DNA from: SIG440 sp045120135
Lineage (GTDB): Bacteria > Bacillota > Clostridia > Monoglobales > Monoglobaceae
Direction: 5' to 3'
Length of the DNA stretch: 64,000 bases
Assembly (NCBI GenBank): GCA_045120135.1
Contig: JBGVEN010000012.1
Coordinates: 6,068-70,067, forward strand
Every line of letters begins with the position of its first letter. Position 1 is the first letter of the stretch. Under the pieces are notes generated by a model. The model was not told where the DNA came from. It ran no database searches and saw nothing but the letters and a program-made list of their open reading frames with translations. The position numbers and the translations under genes were made by a program. Shown here in pieces: positions 32,830 to 40,738 of the stretch.

Positions 32830-33547
32830 AACAAGCCTGATTGTCACCGTGCTGACCAAGGATTTTGGCAAGATTTCCGCAATTGCAAACAGCGTAAGAA
32901 CAAAAAAGTCGCAAATGCTTGCGGGACTTCAGCTTTTTGCATACAGCGAGATTGTTATGTATAAGGCAAAGAGCAAAAAGGGTCTTTATAACCTCAACGA
33001 GATGTCGGTGCTAGAGAGCTTTTCGTCGCTCAGGTACGACCTCGACAAAATGGCATACGCCTCGTATTTTGCCGAGGCGGCAACTGCCGCAACAACCGAG
33101 GATGCACCCGATGAGAATATTTTGCGGCTTCTTTTAAACACGCTGTATGCGCTTGATAAAGAGATATGCTCATACGAAAAAATAAAGACCGTTTTTGAGT
33201 GGCGGCTTGCGGCAGAATCGGGATATGCGCCGCTTGTATCGGAGTGTGCGGGCTGCGGAAGCGGTGATGCGATATATATTTCGCTTGCAACAGGTACTGC
33301 ATTTTGCGAGGAATGCGGTAGTAGCAGAGACGGAGTGGCAAAGGTTACACCGACGATGGTTAAGTTGATTGAGTATATCACAACAGCCGACAGCCGGCAG
33401 ATTTTTTCGTTTAAAGCCGGAGAAAAGACGGTAAATTACTTAAGCCGCGTCAGCGAGGCGTATCTTAAAGCTCAGCTGGACCGTGACTTTTCAACGCTGA
33501 GTTACTTAAATAAGGTTAAGATGTTGGAGCAAAGCAATGAAGAATAA
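32768..33547 (+). CDS. recO: DNA repair protein RecO
   Basis: A 259-residue RecF-pathway protein: N-terminal OB fold (IKTSGIVTKTTKYGETSLIVTVLTKDFG), helical domain, and a four-cysteine zinc site (CAGCG and CEECG) near residues 160-180. GTG 32768 after CGAGG is used; TTG 32777 is another candidate. It overlaps the yqzL-like gene by about 60 bases and the next gene by 11. Confidence 0.93.
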   Translation: MRILGLIKTSGIVTKTTKYGETSLIVTVLTKDFGKISAIANSVRTKKSQMLAGLQLFAYSEIVMYKAKSKKGLYNLNEMSVLESFSSLRYDLDKMAYASYFAEAATAATTEDAPDENILRLLLNTLYALDKEICSYEKIKTVFEWRLAAESGYAPLVSECAGCGSGDAIYISLATGTAFCEECGSSRDGVAKVTPTMVKLIEYITTADSRQIFSFKAGEKTVNYLSRVSEAYLKAQLDRDFSTLSYLNKVKMLEQSNEE

Positions 33548-34184
33548 ACTAAAGAATTTTCTTTACGAAAACGGAATAGATGAGGTGGGATTTTGCCCAA
33601 TTGGTATTGAAAATCCTTTTAATCTGCCATATGCAGTATCGTTTACAGTTCCGCTGTCGGATGCTGTGGTTGACGGGATTACAAACGAGCCGACTCATAC
33701 ATACTTTCACCATTACAGAACAGTTAATGCGTTTATCGATAATACTGCCCTTAAGGTGGGCCTTATGCTTGCCCGTGAGGGGTACAGATATGCGTGTATT
33801 CCTGCGTCCCAGTCGGTAAACGGCTTGCAGGGGATATTTTCGCACAAGTACGCCGCAGTAATGTCGGGACTCGGTACAATAGGTAAAAGCGGTTTGTTTT
33901 TATCGGAAAAATTCGGACCGAGGGTAAGGCTTGGAACAATTCTGACCGATTATCCATTCGATTGCAAGGCTCAGCCAAAAGAGTCGGTATGCGGTGATTG
34001 CCGTCTATGTGTAGATTCCTGCCCGGCAATGGCAATAACGGGCAACGAATGGAAAGCAGGAGAGCCAAGGGAAAACATAGTTGATGCAAAAGCCTGCAGT
34101 GATTATATGAAAAAGGAATTTCAACATATAGGACGAGGAGTGGTATGCGGCATCTGTATGAAAGTTTGTCCAAGGTCAAAGTAA
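33537..34184 (+). CDS. QueG-like double 4Fe-4S protein, short form
   Basis: A 215-residue protein with similarity to the QueG/DUF1730 region: VNGLQGIFSHKYAAVMSGLGTIGKSGLFLSEKFGPRVRLGTILTDYPF, then a ferredoxin-like cluster CGDCRLCVDSCP and a second CGICMKVCP. True epoxyqueuosine reductases are about 350 residues; this lacks the N-terminal part and the HEAT-like repeats, so it more likely belongs to the QueG-like group of unknown or corrinoid-related function. Its stop codon lies in the end of repeat copy C. Confidence 0.75.
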   Translation: MKNKLKNFLYENGIDEVGFCPIGIENPFNLPYAVSFTVPLSDAVVDGITNEPTHTYFHHYRTVNAFIDNTALKVGLMLAREGYRYACIPASQSVNGLQGIFSHKYAAVMSGLGTIGKSGLFLSEKFGPRVRLGTILTDYPFDCKAQPKESVCGDCRLCVDSCPAMAITGNEWKAGEPRENIVDAKACSDYMKKEFQHIGRGVVCGICMKVCPRSK

Positions 34185-34270
34185 AATTGCGAATATCGCC
34201 CGTTTCGCCGCCCTTGTGTACACATAGTACACGGCGGGCGACTAAACGAACAATCTTCATCAATTTTACA
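34181..34270 (-). repeat. Structured repeat element, copy C (diverged, short)
   Basis: Ends are GTAAAATTGCGAATATCG on the plus strand and, reverse-complemented, GTAAAATTGATGAAGATTG. Inside is a strong hairpin: CGTTTCGCCGCCC pairs with GGCGGGCGACTAAACG around GTGTAC/GTACAC. The minus-strand order matches the left end and hairpin of copy A. The stop of the QueG-like gene is inside its left end. Confidence 0.55.
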
Positions 34271-34321
34271 ATTGACCGGAAATTCTAGCGGTGTTCACTA
34301 AATCACGAAATCTAAATAATT

Positions 34322-34364
34322 TTTTTGACCCGTATTTGAAAAATCAAATACGGGTCTTTTATTT
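34322..34364 (+). terminator. Terminator before the unidentified RNA
   Basis: GACCCGTATTTGA and TCAAATACGGGTC form a long stem followed by TTTTATTT. Confidence 0.88.
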
Positions 34365-34393
34365 GAGAATTTACATTTTTTTACAGAAAACTA

Positions 34394-34422
34394 TTGCATT
34401 TTTTGTAGTATGGTGTTATAAT
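34394..34422 (+). promoter_or_regulatory. Strong promoter of the structured RNA
   Basis: TTGCAT and perfect TATAAT with a 17-base spacer. Transcription would begin at about 34429. Confidence 0.8.
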
Positions 34423-34428
34423 GATGAT

Positions 34429-34582
34429 GCGACATATTATTAGTTTTATCTGTAGTGGGGTTACGCTATGCAAAAAGCGTACCTCTGATTTCTCATCCCA
34501 CTATGGATAGAATAATGTGTCGCAACATTAAATCAGAGTGATGCGTTTTTTGAGTGTGTCACTCCGGTGGCACACTTTTTTA
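34429..34582 (+). ncRNA. Unidentified structured RNA with pseudoknot and terminator
   Basis: From the predicted transcription start: outer stem GCGACA...ATTATT (34429-34440) with AATAATGTGTCGC (34511-34523), inner stem TAGTGGG (34453) with CCCACTA (34497), hairpin GGTTACGC/GCGTACC (34459-34483), and TCTGATT (34484-34490) complementary to AATCAGA (34531-34537) downstream of the outer stem, a 7-bp pseudoknot. A terminator (GTGTGTCAC/GTGGCACAC plus T run, 34554-34582) follows, then a small acidic ORF. I could not match it to 6S RNA, SRP RNA or a riboswitch class I know. Confidence 0.7.
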
Positions 34583-34601
34583 TTTTATAGGAGGGCGAAA
34601 T

Positions 34602-34745
34602 ATGCCGGATTACAAAAAGATGTATTTAAAAATGTTTAACAAGGTTACTGATGTGATTGAGGAATTAAAAGAACTTCAGGTAGAATGTGAGGATATATAC
34701 ATAGATACTGATGACGAATCCTCGGAAGATGAAGAAGAGGAGTAA
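34602..34745 (+). CDS. Small highly acidic hypothetical protein
   Basis: A 47-residue protein starting MPDYKKMYLKMFNKV with an amphipathic helix, then EELKELQVECEDIY and an almost purely acidic tail (DDESSEDEEEE). GGAGGG lies 9 bases before ATG 34602, so translation is well signalled; the in-frame GTG at 34554 lies inside the RNA terminator and is rejected. It is the only gene downstream of the structured RNA. No function recognised. Confidence 0.7.
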   Translation: MPDYKKMYLKMFNKVTDVIEELKELQVECEDIYIDTDDESSEDEEEE

Positions 34746-34751
34746 GCAACG

Positions 34752-34786
34752 CAAGACCCCCGTGCATTAATGCACGGGGGTTATTG
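34752..34786. terminator. Bidirectional terminator between the acidic gene and rpoD
   Basis: ACCCCCGTGCAT and ATGCACGGGGGT form a 12-bp stem between convergent genes; the plus side has TTATTGTTTG. Confidence 0.85.
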
Positions 34787-34793
34787 TTTGTTA

Positions 34794-36215
34794 TTATTCC
34801 AGATAATCCTTCAGTTTCTTACTTCTGCTGGGGTGTCTCAGCTTGCGGAGTGCTTTTGCCTCAATCTGGCGGATACGCTCACGGGTAACGTTAAATTCCT
34901 TACCCACTTCTTCAAGCGTTCTTGCTCTGCCGTTGTCAAGGCCAAATCTCAGGCGGAGAACCTTTTCCTCTCTGGGGGTCAGGGTGCTTAAAACATCAAC
35001 CAGCTGTTCCTTAAGGAGTCTGAATGTTGCTGCATCTTGAGGTGCGGGGGTCTCGTTATCCTGAATAAAGTCGCCAAGGTGACTGTCCTCTTCTTCGCCA
35101 ATAGGTGTTTCAAGAGATACGGGCTCTTGAGCAATCTTCATAATTTCGCCAACCTTGTCAATGGGCATATTAAGCTCTTTGGCAATCTCCTCGGGTAGTG
35201 GGTCACGGCCCAGCTCCTGAACAAGCTGTCTGTTTACACGGATAAGCTTGTTTATTGTTTCAACCATATGAACCGGAATTCGGATTGTACGTGCCTGGTC
35301 GGCAATCGCACGGGTGATAGCCTGACGAATCCACCATGTTGCATAAGTACTGAATTTGTAGCCTTTTGTATAGTCGAACTTTTCAACCGCCTTTATAAGA
35401 CCAAGGTTGCCCTCCTGAATAAGGTCAAGGAACAGCATTCCGCGGCCTACATATCTTTTTGCGATACTTACAACAAGGCGCAGGTTTGCCTCAGCAAGGC
35501 TCTGCTTTGCCGCCTCGTCACCGTCAGCCATTTTGTGGGCAAGCTCGGCTTCCTCTGCACCGGACAGAAGCGGAACTTTACCAATTTCCTTAAGGTACAT
35601 ACGAACGGGGTCGTCGATGCTTACACTGTCGGGCACGCTTAAATCTGCAAGCTCGTCCTCGGTGATTTCAAAGTCCTCCTCAAGCTCGGGTAAATCCTCT
35701 TCAAAGCTGGTAAGAATTTCAATGCCCTGCTTTTCAAGGAAGTCATATACCCTCTCAATCTGGTCGGGGTCCATTTCAACAGCCTCGAGCTTTGTCTGAA
35801 TGTCTTCATAGGTAAGCTCGCCGTTCTTTTTGCCAAGTTCTACAAGCTCCTGAAGTGCCTGCTTCTGCACTTCCTTTGAAACGGCTTTTTTATCACCCTC
35901 TGCTGGAGCCTTTGCCTTTTTTGTGGTTTTCTTAGCCGGCTTTTCTTCCTGCTCGGGAGCAATCTCGTCAGCAACCTCAAGATTTGCATCAGACTTCTTT
36001 TTTGACGCTTTTTTTGCAGGTTTTTCCTCGGCTACGGGTGCAACATCTTCGATTTTTTCGGCCTTTTTAGACTTGGTAGCCTTTTTAGCCGGTTTTTCTT
36101 CTGCTACGGTTTCTGCCGGCTCAGCTTTTTTAGAAGTCTTTTTCTTTACTTCCTTTTCGGGAGCTGCGTCTGCTGCGGCTTCCATAATTTCATCTTTGGC
36201 TTTTTTGGTACTCAT
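34794..36215 (-). CDS. rpoD: RNA polymerase primary sigma factor (SigA/RpoD) with a long charged N-terminus
   Basis: A 473-residue sigma-70. The conserved part runs from region 1.1 (about residue 110) through 1.2 (PDSVSIDDPVRMYLKEIGKVPLL), 2.3-2.4 (YKFSTYATWWIRQAITRAI), 3 and 4.2 (VTRERIRQIEAKALRKL). Ahead of it lie about 110 extra residues of Lys/Ala/Glu-rich low complexity with three near-copies of EEKPAKK(A/T)(T/S)K. Such tails are unusual for B. subtilis SigA (about 370 residues). It is downstream of dnaG with a 14-base gap, part of the macromolecular synthesis operon. Confidence 0.96.
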   Translation of the reverse strand: MSTKKAKDEIMEAAADAAPEKEVKKKTSKKAEPAETVAEEKPAKKATKSKKAEKIEDVAPVAEEKPAKKASKKKSDANLEVADEIAPEQEEKPAKKTTKKAKAPAEGDKKAVSKEVQKQALQELVELGKKNGELTYEDIQTKLEAVEMDPDQIERVYDFLEKQGIEILTSFEEDLPELEEDFEITEDELADLSVPDSVSIDDPVRMYLKEIGKVPLLSGAEEAELAHKMADGDEAAKQSLAEANLRLVVSIAKRYVGRGMLFLDLIQEGNLGLIKAVEKFDYTKGYKFSTYATWWIRQAITRAIADQARTIRIPVHMVETINKLIRVNRQLVQELGRDPLPEEIAKELNMPIDKVGEIMKIAQEPVSLETPIGEEEDSHLGDFIQDNETPAPQDAATFRLLKEQLVDVLSTLTPREEKVLRLRFGLDNGRARTLEEVGKEFNVTRERIRQIEAKALRKLRHPSRSKKLKDYLE

Positions 36216-36229
36216 AGTTTCTCGCCTTT

Positions 36230-38014
36230 CTACTTTTTATCCTTTTTCAGCTTATCCATAATCGCTTGCAGCCTTTCTGCATCGTCCTCGACGGACATTG
36301 CTTCGGCTTTCAGCTGATGTGCTTTTATTATCTTGTATGCTTGATTTGCTGCCATTTTTTTGTCGGCAACATTTTTATCGTCCAGAATTATCTCTGATAC
36401 TCGACCGGCATCCGCCTCGGCAAATTCCGAGATGACAGACATCGGTTGCAGCTTTTCGCCGCTCTGTTGTTTTGTGTAAATAACCTCCGCAAGCCTGCGG
36501 TGGAGACCTTCGGTGAATTCCTCAGGCTGCAGCTTTTCTGAAACGCCCCTGAAAATTTCCTTTTCGCAAAGGAGGTTAAGCATCAGCTTTTCGGCGTTGT
36601 AAAGCCGCATCTCGTCAAGGTCTTTTCTGCCGCCTGTGCGTTCTTCAAAGGCTCGCTTTTCGTCACGTTCGGCTTTTATTTCAGCACGGCGGGAGTTTTT
36701 CCGTATCAGATTTTCCACCTGTGCAGTTATGCTCTCGTGGGAAATGTCGGTTTTTCGTGAGATGTTCTTTATATATATCTCTCTTTCGACACCGTTTTTG
36801 ATATTGGCAAGGATTTTTGCAATTTGCTCAATAAATTCCAGTTTTTCAACAGTATCTTCAAGATTATATTGTTTCTCAATTTTCCCTATTTTATACTCAA
36901 TGAAGCTCTCTGCGTTGTCTATCAGAAGCTTGAACATCTCTTTGCCCTTGGCGTTGATGTACTCGTCAGGGTCCTTGCCTCCGGTAATTGTCATAACTCG
37001 TGTTTTAATATTGGCTTCACGCAGAATTTCGCCGGCTCGGTCTGCCGCCTTTTGCCCTGCCTCGTCAGCATCGTAGCAAAGGACTGCCTTGTCTGCGTAC
37101 CGCTTAAGGATTTCTGCCTGCTGGGGTGTGAACGCTGTTCCAAGCGATGCAACCGCATTGTCAAAGCCGTTCTGGTGCAGGGATATAACATCCATATACC
37201 CCTCCATAACAAGGAACTGCCCTGCTTTGGAGTTTTTTGCAAGGTTCATTGCAAAAAGGTTTTCCTTTTTCTTGAAAACAAGGGTTTCGGGGGAGTTAAG
37301 GTATTTTGCTGCTCCGTCCTTGTCCTTCATAATTCTGCCGCCAAAGGCGATTACATTACCTCTGAGGTCAAGGATAGGAAACATTACCCTGTCACGGAAC
37401 TTGTCAAAGTATGTGTTATTCTGGTCTCGCTTCACCGCAAGCCCTGCCTCGCAAAGCTCTGCCTCGGTGTAGCCCTTTGTTTTCATAAAATCAATCAGTG
37501 CCGACCACGAATCGGGCGAATAACCAAGACCAAATGCCTTGATTGTGGCGCCAGTGAGACCTCGGCGTTTAAGGTAGTCAAGGGCATCCTTGCCCGACGG
37601 TGCGGTAAGGTTTGAGTAGAAGAACCGTGCCGCCTCGGCGTTGATTTCATACATACGCTTCTTTTTATTATGGATTTCTGCAGCCTTGGCACGCTCGCTG
37701 GAGCTTCGGTAGTCGGGGATTGGAATTCCGGACTTTTCGGCAAGATACTTGACTGCTTCCATAAAATCTAAGTTTTCTTTTTGCATTATAAAGTGAATAG
37801 CCGTTCCGCCAGCACCGCAACCGAAGCAGTGGAAAAGCTGCTTATCGGGCGAAACTGAAAATGACGGGGTCTTTTTGTCGTTGTGCAAGGGACAAAGCGC
37901 CTGAAACCGGTTGCCCACTCTTTTAAGAGTAACATAGCGGGAAATCAGGTCAACGATGTCGGTCTTTGCAATTACCTCGTCAACAAAATCCTGAAAATCA
38001 ACTGATTGTTTCAC
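36230..38014 (-). CDS. dnaG: DNA primase
   Basis: A 594-residue primase: N-terminal zinc-binding domain (ALCPLHNDKKTPSFSVSPDKQLFHCFGCGAGG), RNA polymerase core with VMFPILDLRGNVIAFGGRI, and the TOPRIM segment (VMEGYMDVISLHQNG and DADEAGQKAADRAG) holding the metal-binding acids, then the C-terminal helicase-interaction domain. GTG 38014 (protein VKQSVDFQ...) follows GAGGTGA by 8 bases and is preferred to the GTG four codons upstream. Between dgt and rpoD. Confidence 0.95.
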   Translation of the reverse strand: MKQSVDFQDFVDEVIAKTDIVDLISRYVTLKRVGNRFQALCPLHNDKKTPSFSVSPDKQLFHCFGCGAGGTAIHFIMQKENLDFMEAVKYLAEKSGIPIPDYRSSSERAKAAEIHNKKKRMYEINAEAARFFYSNLTAPSGKDALDYLKRRGLTGATIKAFGLGYSPDSWSALIDFMKTKGYTEAELCEAGLAVKRDQNNTYFDKFRDRVMFPILDLRGNVIAFGGRIMKDKDGAAKYLNSPETLVFKKKENLFAMNLAKNSKAGQFLVMEGYMDVISLHQNGFDNAVASLGTAFTPQQAEILKRYADKAVLCYDADEAGQKAADRAGEILREANIKTRVMTITGGKDPDEYINAKGKEMFKLLIDNAESFIEYKIGKIEKQYNLEDTVEKLEFIEQIAKILANIKNGVEREIYIKNISRKTDISHESITAQVENLIRKNSRRAEIKAERDEKRAFEERTGGRKDLDEMRLYNAEKLMLNLLCEKEIFRGVSEKLQPEEFTEGLHRRLAEVIYTKQQSGEKLQPMSVISEFAEADAGRVSEIILDDKNVADKKMAANQAYKIIKAHQLKAEAMSVEDDAERLQAIMDKLKKDKK

Positions 38015-38065
38015 CCAAAACTTCACCTCTATTCTTTAATTCGACATAAAATTATATTTTCCTTT

Positions 38066-39064
38066 TTAGCCACGCCACGATTTTGGTACAAAATGCTTGT
38101 CAAACAGGCTCAGGGCGTAGCGGTCGGTCATTCCGGCAATGGTGTCACGTACCACTATCATATTATCCTCGCTGCAGCTGATTTCGCGCACGCTTTCGGG
38201 GATAAGCTCCGGATTTTCGCTATACAGCTTGAAAAGCGAAGATATAACATTAAATGATTTTTTCTCCTCGTTCTTTGCATAATCGTTGAGATATACATTG
38301 TCAAACATATATCGTCTCAGTCCCATCATAGCTTCAAAAACCTCAGGCTCCATTGCGATATCCGGTTTTCCCTCGCTTGCTCTTATTATGCTTCGGATAA
38401 GGCTGTTTATCCGTTTTGAATGGCCGTTGCCAAGGACTTTGGAGTATTCATCGGGGATATCCTCTTCACGCATAACACCGCCTCGCACCGCATCGTCGAT
38501 ATCGTGGTTTATGTATGCAATTTTATCGGCAAATCTCACAACCTTGCCCTCTAAGGTCTGGGGCATCTTATCACCTGTATGACACAGAATTCCGTCACGG
38601 ACTTCTTGCGTTAAGTTAAGTCCGCCTTTGCGTTCAAGGACATTAACCACACGGAGACTTTGTTCGTTGTGGCGAAATCCTTCGGGACATAAATGGTCAA
38701 GAGTCCGCTCGCCTGCGTGACCGAACGGTGTGTGACCCAAATCATGGCCAAGTGCGATTGCCTCGGTCAAGTCCTCATTGAGGTCAAGGGCTCGGGAGAT
38801 GGTCCTTGCAATCTGGGCAACATCAAGGGTGTGGGTAAGGCGTGTTCTGTAATGGTCGCCTGCCGGTGAAAGAAACACCTGGGTCTTATGCTTCAAACGG
38901 CGAAATGCCTTGGAATGTATTATTCTGTCACGGTCACGCTGAAAGTCGGTGCGTATCTCGCATTGTTCTTCTTTTACGGCTCTGCCACGGCTATGTGCAC
39001 TTTTTGCGGCATAGGGACTTAAGAACTGTTCCTCTCTTGCCTCAAGCTTTTCTCTGGGAGTCAT
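38066..39064 (-). CDS. dgt: Deoxyguanosinetriphosphate triphosphohydrolase-like protein
   Basis: A 332-residue HD-domain enzyme removing triphosphate from dNTPs. HD motif residues appear in TRLTHTLDVAQIARTI, AIALGHDLGHTPFGHAGE and further downstream. ATG 39064 follows AAGGAG by about 8 bases; the extra ten upstream residues are rejected. It heads the dgt-dnaG-rpoD operon, an order shared with many Clostridia, and is divergent from trmK. Confidence 0.93.
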   Translation of the reverse strand: MTPREKLEAREEQFLSPYAAKSAHSRGRAVKEEQCEIRTDFQRDRDRIIHSKAFRRLKHKTQVFLSPAGDHYRTRLTHTLDVAQIARTISRALDLNEDLTEAIALGHDLGHTPFGHAGERTLDHLCPEGFRHNEQSLRVVNVLERKGGLNLTQEVRDGILCHTGDKMPQTLEGKVVRFADKIAYINHDIDDAVRGGVMREEDIPDEYSKVLGNGHSKRINSLIRSIIRASEGKPDIAMEPEVFEAMMGLRRYMFDNVYLNDYAKNEEKKSFNVISSLFKLYSENPELIPESVREISCSEDNMIVVRDTIAGMTDRYALSLFDKHFVPKSWRG

Positions 39065-39130
39065 AGACTTCACTCCTTTATTTTCACTTACCAAATATTT
39101 CTACAATTATGTCGAAAATCCTTTTTTTTG

Positions 39131-39160
39131 TTGACAATGGACCAATATTACAATTATAAT
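39131..39160 (+). promoter_or_regulatory. Promoter of the trmK operon
   Basis: Consensus TTGACA and TATAAT with an 18-base spacer, about 30 bases before trmK. Confidence 0.75.
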
Positions 39161-39191
39161 AGAAGTGATACCAACGAAAGGACAAAGGATT

Positions 39192-39899
39192 ATGAACGAA
39201 ACCTTTGAAGAAAAAATACAAAATCTTAATCTTAACCCCAGACTGAAAAAGATTGCAGAGCTTATTCCGGAGGCTGCGAGCCTTGCGGATATAGGTACAG
39301 ACCACGCATATATTCCGATTTTTGCGTGTCTTAATCAAAAGGTGAAGCACGCAATTGCATCAGATATCAAGCTTGGTCCTATTGCGAGGGCGGCAGATAA
39401 TATAAAGAAGTTCGGGCTTGGAAAAGAAATTACTGTCCGTATCGGTCCGGGCCTCCAGACGGTTGCACCGGGTGAGGCGGAGGTCATTGTTATTGCCGGC
39501 ATGGGCGGAATTCTTATCTCGGAAATTCTCGAGCATTCAAAAGAGACCGTCAGCTGTGCAAAGCTTCTTATTCTCCAGCCAATGACGGCGGCGGCGGAGC
39601 TACGAGATTATATTGCGGCAAACAGCTTTACGGCTGGGGACGAATATCTTGCCCGTGAGGATGATAAGCTGTATAATATAATAACGGTTGTTCCGGGTGG
39701 TAGCACAAAGTATACCGAAAAGGAACGAATCTTAGGCAGAAATATTGAAAAGACCTCGGCTGAGGATTTTGAGGAATACCGCACTCGATTGAAGGATAAG
39801 TTTGAAAAGAGAATCTCGGGACTTCGTGCGTCTAAGCTTGCAGGAAATGCCGAAAAGGCGGAGGAGATTGAGCAGCAGATGAAGCTTCTGTTGGACTAA
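39192..39899 (+). CDS. trmK: tRNA (adenine-N1)-methyltransferase TrmK
   Basis: A 235-residue class I SAM methyltransferase of the TrmK (YqfN) family: LADIGTDHAYIPI motif I, IASDIKLGPIARAADNI, VIVIAGMGGILISEIL and LQPMTAAAELRDYI. It methylates A22 of certain tRNAs. ATG 39192 follows AAAGGA; the upstream in-frame ATA region is rejected. Next to nif3 as in B. subtilis (yqfN-yqfO) and located opposite rpoD. Confidence 0.93.
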   Translation: MNETFEEKIQNLNLNPRLKKIAELIPEAASLADIGTDHAYIPIFACLNQKVKHAIASDIKLGPIARAADNIKKFGLGKEITVRIGPGLQTVAPGEAEVIVIAGMGGILISEILEHSKETVSCAKLLILQPMTAAAELRDYIAANSFTAGDEYLAREDDKLYNIITVVPGGSTKYTEKERILGRNIEKTSAEDFEEYRTRLKDKFEKRISGLRASKLAGNAEKAEEIEQQMKLLLD

Positions 39900-39920
39900 A
39901 ATAAAAACGGAGGGGTTTTT

Positions 39921-40721
39921 ATGGTGATACTCTCAAATATAATTGAGGAGCTGGAAAAGATTGCTCCGTCGGAGCTTAAGTTCCCTTGGGATAATGTGGG
40001 ACTTTTGGTGGGGGACGGTGCGCAGCGGATTAGCCGTGTGTATGTGTGCCTTGATATAACTGCAGAAAATGTCAAGGCGGCGGCAGAGCTTGGTGCAGAC
40101 CTGATTGTATCGCATCATCCGCTTATCTTTGAGCCGCTCAAGAGCGTTACCTCGGGCAGCGTGACCGGAAGTATTGTGAGGGCACTTATTCAAAATAACA
40201 TCAGCGCCTTTTGTATGCATACCAGCTTTGATATGGCAGACGGAGGAATGAACGATTTGCTTGCCCATAAGCTGGGACTTGAAAATATTCGCAAATTCAA
40301 TCCCAACGAATGCATAGGCGAAAACGGCGAGGGCCTTGACGGAATAGGCAGAGTGGGAACTCTGAGGTTTCCTGTCTTGCTTGAAGATTTTATTGAGCAG
40401 GTGCAGATGAGTCTTGGTTGCAAGGCAATTAAGTATGCCGGAGACCTTTCCGACAGAGTTCAGACGGTTGCACTTTGTTCGGGCAGCGGCGGCTCGGAGC
40501 TTTATGCGGCGTATCATTCGGGAGCGGATGTGTATGTTACCGGCGATTTAAAGCACGACCACGGCAGACTTGCGTCGGAAATAGGACTCAATCTTGTTGA
40601 CGCAGGGCACTTTGAAACCGAGAATATAATCTGTGATTTTCTGGCGGAGTTCTTCTGTCACCACTTCCCCGAACTGGATGTGGTTGTGTCCGAGGCTAAG
40701 CCGTATTTTAAAAGCTTTTAA
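39921..40721 (+). CDS. Nif3-like dinuclear metal protein
   Basis: A 266-residue NIF3/YqfO family member: PWDNVGLLVGD start, LIVSHHPLIFEPLKS, FCMHTSFDMADGGMND and a C-terminal VTGDLKHDH with a metal-binding HFETEN region. The short form lacks the PII-like insert of B. subtilis YqfO. Homologues are toroidal hexamers; some act as GTP cyclohydrolase I-like enzymes, but the role is not established. Confidence 0.9.
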   Translation: MVILSNIIEELEKIAPSELKFPWDNVGLLVGDGAQRISRVYVCLDITAENVKAAAELGADLIVSHHPLIFEPLKSVTSGSVTGSIVRALIQNNISAFCMHTSFDMADGGMNDLLAHKLGLENIRKFNPNECIGENGEGLDGIGRVGTLRFPVLLEDFIEQVQMSLGCKAIKYAGDLSDRVQTVALCSGSGGSELYAAYHSGADVYVTGDLKHDHGRLASEIGLNLVDAGHFETENIICDFLAEFFCHHFPELDVVVSEAKPYFKSF

Positions 40722-40738
40722 TTAAGGTGATATAAATT

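Noticed and set aside
34429..34582. 6S RNA, SRP RNA or tmRNA at the structured RNA locus
   Set aside because: It is too short for typical Firmicute 6S RNA, lacks the SRP GGAAG-tetraloop domain and has no tmRNA tRNA-like end; the pseudoknot plan does not match.
36824..37615. 263-codon plus-strand frame inside dnaG
   Set aside because: It is antisense to the primase gene with intact motifs; no family resemblance.
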